DNA of 64,000 nucleotides from Iphinoe sp. HA4291-MV1 (lineage in GTDB: Bacteria; Cyanobacteriota; Cyanobacteriia; Cyanobacteriales; Nostocaceae), in contig JAHHHH010000016.1 in assembly GCA_019359415.1 (NCBI GenBank), positions 1-64,000 of the forward strand, read 5' to 3'. Of the stretch, positions 18,129 to 25,884 are shown piece by piece. Every line of letters starts with the position of its first letter. Positions within the stretch are counted from its first letter, which is position 1. The notes under the pieces are model-generated. The model worked only from the letters and a program-made list of their open reading frames with translations, was not told the DNA's origin and ran no database searches. The position numbers and the translations under genes are program-made.

Positions 18129-19226
18129 TCATTTGGGAAAGGATGGGCGAGAGTTACGACGCAAAATTACCCAAGTCACAACAGGAGTCCCTATCAAAGC
18201 GGTAACAGAATTTAAAGGTAACACCATTTGACTGCCTGGTAGCTGTGATATCAAATCTGCAATTAATGCTAGAATTGCACCCATTAAGGTGACAGCAGGG
18301 ACTAACGCTCGATGATCCGAAGTGTTGAACAGACTGCGACAAAGGTGAGGAATCACCACACCTAAAAAGGCGATCGGTCCGCAAAAGGCGGTAATCGTAC
18401 CTGCTAAGATGGAGGCAGTAATAATAATCCAAAATCTTGCTTGTTGCACATCTAAACCGAGACTGCGTGCGTAAGCTTCACCGAGAAGGAGTGCATTCAA
18501 AGGCTTGGATAGCATGACCGAAACTAACAACGCTATCAGTAGCACAGGCGCTAAAACTAGCATTTGTTGCCAGGTGACACCACCAAAACTGCCAAAAGTC
18601 CATTGTAAGTATGATTGGATTTGCTGAGTTTCACTCAAATGCAGCAAGATACTCACAATAGCACTCGTTGCATAGCCAAACAACAACCCCAAAATCAGCA
18701 ACGTCATTGTGTCTTGGACGCGGCGAGAAACAAGTAACACTAACCCCAACACTGCTGCTGCACCCACACTCGCCGCCACGACTAAACCAAAATCGCCAAT
18801 CACTCCTAAATCTTTTAACAACGTACCCACACCCGTTACACTTGTTGTTAACACCACCAACGCGACTCCTAAAGAAGCACCAGAACTAATTCCTAATACA
18901 AAAGGTCCCGCCAAAGGATTTCTAAAAAGTGTTTGCATTTGTAACCCACTCACGCCTAAAGCTGCACCAGCAAGAGTTGCGGTTAAGGCTTTGGGGAGAC
19001 GAAATTTCAGAATAATATTAGTCCAAGTTGCTTTTTCTGCTTTTCCTCCTAGTAATATAGTCATCACTTCCTGGGTGGGAATACGGACTGAACCCAACGC
19101 TAAATCTAGTAAAAAAGCGAAAATCAAGCCGACAAGTAAAGTGAAAAAAACTAGAGAGTGTATCCCTAATATATTCTGAATGTTTGCTGGAAAAAATCTT
19201 TTTAATTTGTACTTAATTAGGGACAT
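18129..19226 (-). CDS. FecCD-family ABC transporter permease (BtuC-like)
   Basis: Permease of 365 residues with about ten membrane helices. FecCD hallmarks are RLPKALTATLAGAALGVSGL near residue 75, RNPLAGPFVLGISSGASLGV near 107-126, and the C-terminal coupling region GPIAFLGVVIPHLCR. It would form the corrinoid channel with the BtuD-like ATPase. It lies 52 bases after the larger binding-protein gene on the same strand, in the segment downstream of the cobalamin riboswitch. Confidence 0.9.
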   Translation of the reverse strand: MSLIKYKLKRFFPANIQNILGIHSLVFFTLLVGLIFAFLLDLALGSVRIPTQEVMTILLGGKAEKATWTNIILKFRLPKALTATLAGAALGVSGLQMQTLFRNPLAGPFVLGISSGASLGVALVVLTTSVTGVGTLLKDLGVIGDFGLVVAASVGAAAVLGLVLLVSRRVQDTMTLLILGLLFGYATSAIVSILLHLSETQQIQSYLQWTFGSFGGVTWQQMLVLAPVLLIALLVSVMLSKPLNALLLGEAYARSLGLDVQQARFWIIITASILAGTITAFCGPIAFLGVVIPHLCRSLFNTSDHRALVPAVTLMGAILALIADLISQLPGSQMVLPLNSVTALIGTPVVTWVILRRNSRPSFPK

Positions 19227-19278
19227 GGTAAACAGTTTGTCAAAAATAAATAGCTAGAATCTTAATTTGGCAGAAAGC

Positions 19279-20508
19279 TTATTTTGGAGACAGCTTGCCA
19301 AGTTTACGATAGTAAACGAGCTCATTATTAGGTAAAATTTCTGGATGTAAAATTTTAATCAAGTCGGACAAGACGACATCAGGGTTACTGGTTCCACCCT
19401 CCCAGTAGTCGTTACCACCACGCTCGTTGACACGAGCGTTGTTATTGTAAACATGACCCTTTTTCACAGCTGCAAAATCAGCATAGCGATTATCGTCAGC
19501 AATGACATCTTTTAAATTCTGCCAAGACTGATTGACATTTAACCAGTAATCTGATTTGGCAGCACGTTCAAAAACATCTTCAAATGACAAAGGTATACTA
19601 CCAGAAGAATTATCTGCACAAAGGTAGTCTGCACCCGTATCAGCTAAATATTTCGCTACATAACTTTTACATCCTGGCGTATACCAAATACCTTTAAAGT
19701 TGAATCCTGTAAAGACAGTCGGACGCTTTTTGATAGATTTGGTTTTGGAGGCTATGGCTTCATATCTGGTAGCGATTTCACTAAAGGTTTTTTGAGCAAT
19801 TTCTTCCTGATTAAAAAACAAAGCGGTAAACTTCAACCATTCTGCATGTCCCAGCGGGGACGTTTCCATGTATTCGGCATTTATCGCTACCTTCAAACCA
19901 GCTTCTAACAGCTTAGGATGACTATCTGTCTGTGGATTTCCCACACCATAAGTCATGACCAAATCTGGATTGATTTCTAATATTTTTTCGACATTTAGAC
20001 TCTCATTGTTGCCAACCTCTGCTATTTTACTTGCTTTTATCTTATTAACAACTTCCGCTGTATTGACTCTTTTAGTATCACTGACGCCAATCAGTTTATC
20101 TACTACACCTAATTTGGCTAAGTGTGGTAAATGAGTCGTAGAAAGAGAGACAACCGTATTTATAGGTACTGTGATTACCTGACTTTTCTTAAATCCTTCT
20201 GGTGCAGGTGTCCCACATTGCACTAAAATATATTGAAAACTTATCTGTGCATCCCGCCAGGGATTTTTTACCATCACAACTTTATAGTTTTTGTAATATT
20301 TCACCTCAAAACCAGTGGCATAATTTACGGTAACTTTCTCAGGAAAATAGTCGGTTTTTGAATTATAAATTTGAACGCATCTTTTGATATCTGTTGATGT
20401 AGTGGGAGGGATTGTTGTGCTGTGACAAGCAACAATCAAAACAGCAATCAACAGGAATTGACACAAGAAAGTGAGCAATTTGGCTTTGTGAAGTATTGTA
20501 GTTCTCAT
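19279..20508 (-). CDS. Second corrinoid/iron-type ABC substrate-binding lipoprotein
   Basis: Binding protein of 409 residues when started at MRTTILHKAKLLTFLCQ (20508), which gives a lipoprotein signal with lipobox IVAC (Cys28). The open frame extends 32 codons upstream into a repeat-rich leader, which I consider untranslated. After the lipobox is an extra region of about 90 residues before the FecB/BtuF fold begins at VPINTVVSLSTTHLPHL. Conserved NPDLVMTYG and GHAEWLKFTALFF follow. Having two distinct binding proteins in one importer cluster suggests different ligands or stages. It is followed after 52 bases by the permease. Confidence 0.83.
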   Translation of the reverse strand: MRTTILHKAKLLTFLCQFLLIAVLIVACHSTTIPPTTSTDIKRCVQIYNSKTDYFPEKVTVNYATGFEVKYYKNYKVVMVKNPWRDAQISFQYILVQCGTPAPEGFKKSQVITVPINTVVSLSTTHLPHLAKLGVVDKLIGVSDTKRVNTAEVVNKIKASKIAEVGNNESLNVEKILEINPDLVMTYGVGNPQTDSHPKLLEAGLKVAINAEYMETSPLGHAEWLKFTALFFNQEEIAQKTFSEIATRYEAIASKTKSIKKRPTVFTGFNFKGIWYTPGCKSYVAKYLADTGADYLCADNSSGSIPLSFEDVFERAAKSDYWLNVNQSWQNLKDVIADDNRYADFAAVKKGHVYNNNARVNERGGNDYWEGGTSNPDVVLSDLIKILHPEILPNNELVYYRKLGKLSPK

Positions 20509-20524
20509 CGGAAAGTTTTGCAGA

Positions 20525-20585
20525 AATAACCACTTATAAATACAGATAAGCACTAATAATTTATCTGTGTTTATCTGCTTGCATC
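20525..20585. repeat. CAGATAA-type inverted repeat in gene leader
   Basis: ATACAGATAAGCACTA and TTTATCTGTGTTTATCTGCT form an imperfect inverted repeat. The same motif family makes the hairpin at 14634. It lies between the [2Fe-2S] protein gene and the downstream binding-protein start. Confidence 0.5.
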
Positions 20586-20590
20586 CGTGA

Positions 20591-21478
20591 TTACTTTGTT
20601 TCAACTGACTCTGGAGGATAGCAATGTGCAGTTACTTTTTTACCTTCGACCAAATGTTGATTGACAATAGTTTCAGTCACCTCTGGTTTGACGCGAGTAT
20701 ACCAAGTCCTATCCTCTGAATAAAACACAACTGGGCCAAGTTTGCAAACTTCCAAACAACCAGAAGTTCTTACTTCCACATCCAAACCAGCTTTTTCAAC
20801 TGCTGCTTTTAGTGCATCAAAAGTAGGTTTCCAATTTTGGGAAGGAAGACAACGGGTAGACGTGCAAACAGATATGTAAGGATGCTTCAGGAAATTTTTT
20901 AGAAACGGAATTGGCTTTTTACCTAACACATAGATATCTCGTAGTTCTTCGTAAAGCTCTAATTTTGCTAAGTTCGGCTTACCTTCCGGTAATAAGTTTT
21001 CTCCCTCGACATAGGGATTAGGCAAGAAGATAGTCATCAAATTCTCACTTGCACCATTCCAAAAATCAATTCCCCAACTTCTAGGAATTCCTTCTGCATT
21101 AAACCGTCGATAAAAAGCAGCACGACTGACTTGACGCTGTTTCCTTAATTCTAGTGGTGTCTGAGAATGGGGACCACCTAAATTTGCTTCAATACATAAG
21201 TGAAGATGCCAACTTTCTGTAACTACGGTGAGGTATCCATCATAAAGAATACAAATCTTGGGTGCAGCAGGAAATTCCAATTCCAACACGCCACCTTGTA
21301 CAATATGTCCTACACCTACCTGATGCCAATTCTGCTGAAATAAGGTGTAAAGTAGTGATGATAAAACGTCGCAACTGCAATCAAAATCTTCATATTCGAT
21401 GTATCCTCCTGTTAGCGAAGGTTCGCTTACAACATGATTTAATGGTGTTACCCAAGGATGAAATTCACTCATAGTCAT
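20591..21478 (-). CDS. Protein with C-terminal thioredoxin-like [2Fe-2S] ferredoxin domain in B12 cluster
   Basis: Unnamed protein of 295 residues. The last 90 residues contain VCTSTRCLPSQNW and TSGCLEVCKLGPVVFY, a CxxxxC...CxxxC layout that fits the thioredoxin-like [2Fe-2S] ferredoxin fold. The N-terminal 200 residues are a separate domain (SCDVLSSLLYTLFQQNW, WHLHLCIEANLGG) that I do not recognise. It lies between the receptor and the binding protein of the riboswitch-controlled cluster, so a role in corrinoid or cobalt handling, such as a reduction step, is plausible but inferred. Confidence 0.6.
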   Translation of the reverse strand: MTMSEFHPWVTPLNHVVSEPSLTGGYIEYEDFDCSCDVLSSLLYTLFQQNWHQVGVGHIVQGGVLELEFPAAPKICILYDGYLTVVTESWHLHLCIEANLGGPHSQTPLELRKQRQVSRAAFYRRFNAEGIPRSWGIDFWNGASENLMTIFLPNPYVEGENLLPEGKPNLAKLELYEELRDIYVLGKKPIPFLKNFLKHPYISVCTSTRCLPSQNWKPTFDALKAAVEKAGLDVEVRTSGCLEVCKLGPVVFYSEDRTWYTRVKPEVTETIVNQHLVEGKKVTAHCYPPESVETK

Positions 21479-21549
21479 TTTGGATTGGGAATTGTTAGTT
21501 GTTGATGGTTGAGAGTTAGTTGAACTACCAACCAGTTCCTTATTAGCAT

Positions 21550-23836
21550 CTAAAATGTGGCATTTAAACCCACTTGAAAAACTCTCCCTGCATCAGGATA
21601 ACCAGGAAATAGTTGATACCGTTGGTTAAAGATATTGTCTACACTACCAGTAAGTATCAAGTTATCATTCAGAGGAATTCGCGTTTTGAAATCAAAAGTC
21701 GTATATCCAGACAAAGATTCAGTGTTGGTATTGTTGGTAGGATATGCACCGAGGGAGTGCATGAGGATTCCTGCATATAAACCTAGAGGTGTTTCATAAG
21801 AAATTCCCAAATTTAAACTATCTGCACCTGCAAATCTCAATTCTTTGTCTTTTTCGGCAGAGTTCACGCTCTCTTTAATGCGTGGGTCATTGAGTGTATA
21901 ATTGGCAAAGGCATAGACATTCTTTGCCAGTTGTACATTTAAAACCGCTTCAATTCCCCTAGTACGAACTAAGCCAATATTCTCATATGTGGCTACGGGA
22001 ACAGCAAAGTTATAGGCAATTAAATCTGATATGGTATTGCTGAAAAAAGTCAAACGCAACAAACCAAAATCCCACAGCTTCTGGTCAATTCCTATATCAT
22101 AACTATCACCATTCTCTGGTTTAAGATTCGGGTTACCAACGAAAGTAGAACCTCTAGCATATAAATCGGAAAGAGTCGGTGCGCGGAAATTTCTGATATA
22201 GTTAGCTCTGAGGTTAGTAGAGTCAGAAATTGCCCAGTGTGCGCCTACACTCGGTGATGTAAAGGAGCCATTTGCTAAAGAGCTAAAATCTTGGCGCAAG
22301 CCTAAATTTACACTGAAGCTAGGAGTAAAATTAATCTCGTATCTAGCGAAGAGTGCTCCTTGAGAGATGCTATCGTCATAACTAGTTGTGTCTGTATTTA
22401 TCAAATAGTTGAAAGTACTGTTACGTGCTGACACATTGCGGTAATCAAAGCCATAAACTAAGGTTTGATTTTTCGCAAATTTCCAACTGTGCTGCGCTTG
22501 AATTCCATAAGAATTTTGCTCGTTATCATATCGTGCAGAAGATGAAGCACGGCTATCAAAACGGGTATTGAGAAAATCGGCGTAAACTCTTGCTGTGAGT
22601 AGGGAATCGTTTCCTCCTCCTAGTTTTGAGTTCCAGGTTAAGTCGGTGAGAACTTGGTCTGTGTATTTGCGATCGCGCTGGGTCAAAGAGTTAAAATAAC
22701 CTTGTCCAAACTCGGGAAAGGGTATGGGGACTCCTCCTGGAACTCCTTGGTCTTTGCTTAAGTATAAGCTTGAGACAGTAAGAGTATTGCGTTTTCCTAA
22801 ATTCGCCTCCAACTTCACATTAAAGTTGTTGTAGAGAGTGTCATTGTTTTTCCTGGTTCCTGAAAAGTTGGCTTCTGGGATGGAAAAAGGATAATTGTTA
22901 TCTGCTTGGGTGCGGTTATATCCCACTACCCAGGAAATATCTCCTGCTTTCCCACTATCAGTAGACCGAAAACTTTTGTCAGTCAACGCAAGAATGAGGG
23001 TTTGGGGCGATGTTTTGGGCACAGGGTCGAGCGATCGCTTACCTTAGCAGGAGAACTCATCTACAACCCTATTGCTCAAAACGCAGATGATACGGGCATT
23101 CTGGCGGATTGTATACAATCCGCCAGAATGCCCCAATGGTAAGCCTTCTAGAAATCTTTTCGGTCTACTGACTATTGTTGATAGTCTGCTGATTGAGTCC
23201 ATAAGCACCAAAGGTGACTCCCGCTTGTGTTGTCACTTTCTCTGTCGGACGGCGAGTGATAATGTTAATCACTCCACCAATTGCATCGGAACCATATAGG
23301 GTAGAACCTCCTCCGGGTAAGACTTCTACTCGTTCAATGTTGTTGGTGGTGATTTCTGAAAGGTCAAAACTACCACTTCCAAGATTGTTTATCGGTCTGC
23401 CATCTAGTAAAATCAATACTTGTTCGGAGTTAGAACCCCGAATAAATTGACCGCTTAATGCGTTCACTTCTGTCCCAACTGTTCCATCAGGTAAGACTCC
23501 GGGGAGGAAACGCAACGCTTCTCTGACGGTTCGCATTCCCTGCGCTTCCATTTCTTCACCTGTAATGACATAAACTGGACGGGTAGAATCTTTGAGTGTC
23601 CCCTCTCGACGAAAGGGAGAGAAAACGGGTTGATTCAACACTTTACCCGTGACTGTCAGTTCAATAGGAGGTTCTTCTTCATCTGCTGGCGGACTTGTGC
23701 TTTGTGCGATTTTTTCTGGCTGTGGACTCTCTCCAGCACACACAGCATAGTTCCACAATATCAAAGTCGTCATTACACTCATACCAGACACAACGACTTT
23801 TACCGCACAACGGCAATTAAAGAGAATATTTTGCAT
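21550..23836 (-). pseudogene. TonB-dependent corrinoid receptor (BtuB-like), split by a MITE
   Basis: Outer-membrane receptor under a cobalamin riboswitch. The first half (23836 down to 23171) has a signal peptide, a TonB box-like IELTVTG and a plug domain (TGEEMEAQG, EALRFLPGV, GSNSEQVLILLDGRPIN, GGVINIITRRP). It then hits CAG-TAG of the MITE and stops. The second half (22953 down to 21550) is the beta-barrel with GLRQDFSS, NLKPENGDSYDIG and the terminal aromatic-ending strand VFQVGLNATF. Removing the 212-bp MITE and one 5-base duplication rejoins NNS to GKAGDISW in frame, giving 222 + 467 = 689 residues. As it stands no full receptor can be made unless the element excises precisely. Confidence 0.93.
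22959..23170 (-). mobile_element. 212-bp MITE, copy 2, inserted in the TonB receptor gene
   Basis: Same element as at 12123-12334 but in the opposite orientation: ends CAGTAGACCGAAAA, length 212 bp and the internal 40-bp palindrome. It is flanked by the perfect five-base target duplication ACTAT at 22954-22958 and 23171-23175. No base difference from copy 1 was seen by eye, which points to recent movement. Confidence 0.95.
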
Positions 23837-23849
23837 CTGTACCTCGCAG

Positions 23850-24035
23850 ACGATTTTATGTTTTTTATCTCAGGCGGGCATTCTGACTTAGAGACAAATA
23901 TTTCGAGTCTCATCACAGCTGCGGGACAGTGCCGGATTTTCACCGTTCGCCTACGGCGTAGCGCAGGCATACTTTCCCCGTTACCTCTGATGGCTGAACC
24001 CCATCAGAACCCAGGATTTGCTGTAATTTAACATG
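23850..24035 (-). promoter_or_regulatory. Cobalamin (B12) riboswitch
   Basis: On the minus strand ahead of the TonB receptor I read the conserved core CGGTGAAAATCCGGCACTG, TCCCGCAGCTGTGATG and the B12 box GTCAGAATGCCCGCCTGAGA. These match the adenosylcobalamin aptamer. It should shut down receptor and perhaps downstream uptake genes when B12 is plentiful. A palindromic stretch of about 25 bases (gcctgcgctacgccgtaggc) sits between GGGGAAAGT and CGGTGAAAA, where the usual aptamer has only a few bases, so this core carries an insertion. Confidence 0.92.
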
Positions 24036-24372
24036 CTCAATATATCAATGCAAATAAGAATTGTTGCATTTAGCTTTGTCGTGATATTGCAAACAGAGCG
24101 ATACGCGGAGCGTCAAGCCTCCGGCTTATCGCCATGCACAGATTGTAAACGCTATGCTCCCTCTGGGAGCCGCGCTCTATCAAATTACAATCAAAAATAG
24201 TGCATCACGCGCTGGTATGCTTTGCCGCGCCTGCAAAATGTACTCGTCAATTCCCGTCAAAACGTGCTTTTCAAAATCTACTTTCGACATTGACTTTGTC
24301 CTCAATGCGAGGTAGTCGTTTTTTATGAAAAGGCTTTGGTAATTACGCTCAGAACGGATAGGAAACCATGCC
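24036..24372. other. Intergenic region with dispersed palindromic repeat
   Basis: The gap between the riboswitch and the protease gene holds a dispersed repeat at 24093-24180 (gcgatacgcggagcgtcaag; ccctctgggagccgcgctc). No gene is seen. It should contain the receptor promoter. Confidence 0.5.
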
Positions 24373-25698
24373 CTAGCTTTTTCTTAGTGGGATGAACGAT
24401 TGATTTGGCGAGGATTTAGCAGTGAGAGAGTTATTGAGCAAAACTGCGATCGCTCGAGCATACTGAGGATCAGACCGAGTGCCAATCAATGCTGGGTTCG
24501 TGACTAGTTGCCGCAGCTGGGCATCTGTCAAGTCTATCCTGACATCAGGTATAATTCCTATTTTGTTAATATCCGTTCCCTTTGGCGTGAGATAACGACC
24601 TACTGTAACTGCCAATCCTGAACCATCCGAGAGAGCATAAAGCTGCTGAACTAAAGCTTTGCCAAAGGTTTTACTCCCAACAATCACTGCTCTGTTGTTA
24701 TCTCTAAGCGCTCCAGTGAGAATCTCACTAGCACTGGCAGAACTTCCATCTACCAAAACCACTAAAGGCTTTTGTGTCAGTGCTGTGTGATTAGCTTTGA
24801 ACTCTGTACTACCATCGACACGTTCTACCTCGCGGACGATCGCACCTTGATCTAACCACATCCGGGCAATCTCTACACTTGCAACCAGCAACCCGCCTCC
24901 ATTACCACGCAGATCTAACACAAATCCTCCAACCTGCTGGCGACTTAGATCCTGGATTGCTTGACGCATCTGTTTTGGTGAAGTTGCACTAAACTCTGCC
25001 AAGCGGATGTAGCCAACGCGCCTTGAACCTTCCTGCTTGAGAGTGTAACTCACCTTTGGCAATTCAATATTCGCACGTGTTATTTTCACGTCAAAATTGT
25101 TCTGCCCTTGCCGTCCGATGCGCAAGATGACTGGTGTACCAACCTTTCCACGAATCAGCTTGGAAGCATCCTCCAGTTTCATGCCGTCAGTAGGTTTTCC
25201 ATCAATCGCTAAAATCTGATCTCCAGCCTTAATACCAGCAGTGAACGCTGGAGATTTTTCCAAAGCTTTCTCGATAGTGAGCCGCTTAGTTTTTTCATCC
25301 AGTCTTATCTGAATCCCAATTCCAGACGTTTCCCCAGAAATTGTTTGCTCATTCAGGGCTTGGTTTTGCTTGGGGTCTAAAAAGCGAGTGTAAGGGTCTC
25401 CCAGCTTTTTTAATGTCTCACGTATAGTAGTGTAAGCTTGTTCGCGAGAAGTGTATTCCTGGCTTAAAAGGCTTTGTCTGGTTGCTTGCCAGTCAACTTG
25501 ATTAAATGTGCTGTCAGCATAGCGGAGATTGACGATTTGCCAGACTTCATCTATCAGAGTTTTTGGACTATCCCGTAACTCGGCGCGGACTGGACGACAT
25601 TGCCCTGAGCCGACTAAGGATAATACAGCAGTCGTAGCTAGCACTCCACTTAAGAAGCGGTTTTGGAGCAGCAAGTAGCGGTTTGAAGGCTGATACAT
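24373..25698 (-). CDS. Carboxyl-terminal processing protease, S41 family (Ctp)
   Basis: Exported serine protease of 441 residues. It starts with an N-terminal signal or anchor (LSGVLATTAVLSLVGSG), then a PDZ domain (GIKAGDQILAIDGKPTDGM) and the S41 catalytic domain. The Ser of SASASEILTGALRD and the Lys of SKTFGKALVQQ make the Ser-Lys dyad. Cyanobacterial paralogues include CtpA, which trims the D1 precursor of photosystem II, and CtpB and CtpC. Which one this is cannot be settled by eye. It is probably monocistronic, since a repeat element separates it from the upstream P-ATPase. Confidence 0.9.
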   Translation of the reverse strand: MYQPSNRYLLLQNRFLSGVLATTAVLSLVGSGQCRPVRAELRDSPKTLIDEVWQIVNLRYADSTFNQVDWQATRQSLLSQEYTSREQAYTTIRETLKKLGDPYTRFLDPKQNQALNEQTISGETSGIGIQIRLDEKTKRLTIEKALEKSPAFTAGIKAGDQILAIDGKPTDGMKLEDASKLIRGKVGTPVILRIGRQGQNNFDVKITRANIELPKVSYTLKQEGSRRVGYIRLAEFSATSPKQMRQAIQDLSRQQVGGFVLDLRGNGGGLLVASVEIARMWLDQGAIVREVERVDGSTEFKANHTALTQKPLVVLVDGSSASASEILTGALRDNNRAVIVGSKTFGKALVQQLYALSDGSGLAVTVGRYLTPKGTDINKIGIIPDVRIDLTDAQLRQLVTNPALIGTRSDPQYARAIAVLLNNSLTAKSSPNQSFIPLRKS

Positions 25699-25775
25699 TG
25701 TGTGAGGTTTTTAACCTTTTTGTGAATTCTATCTAAAAAAAACAGGTTTGTGCAATAAGCTGGTTTTTTAAGGTC

Positions 25776-25876
25776 AGGACTTACGCAAAGAAACCCGGTT
25801 TCTACCAAAAATCGTCTGTTCGCAATCAAATACGAACGAAGAAACCGGATTTGGTGACAGATGCTGCGTAAGTGCT
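25776..25876. repeat. 101-bp inverted-repeat element, copy B
   Basis: Same ends (AGGACTTACGCA) and inner arms as the element at 13360-13460, with scattered differences and a changed right end (GCGTAAGTGCT). It sits in the 186-base gap between the P-ATPase and the protease gene. Confidence 0.85.
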
Positions 25877-25884
25877 ATTATCTT

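Noticed and set aside
18668-19179. Plus-strand open frames opposite the FecCD permease
   Set aside because: They lie fully antisense to a clear permease gene and have low-complexity composition.
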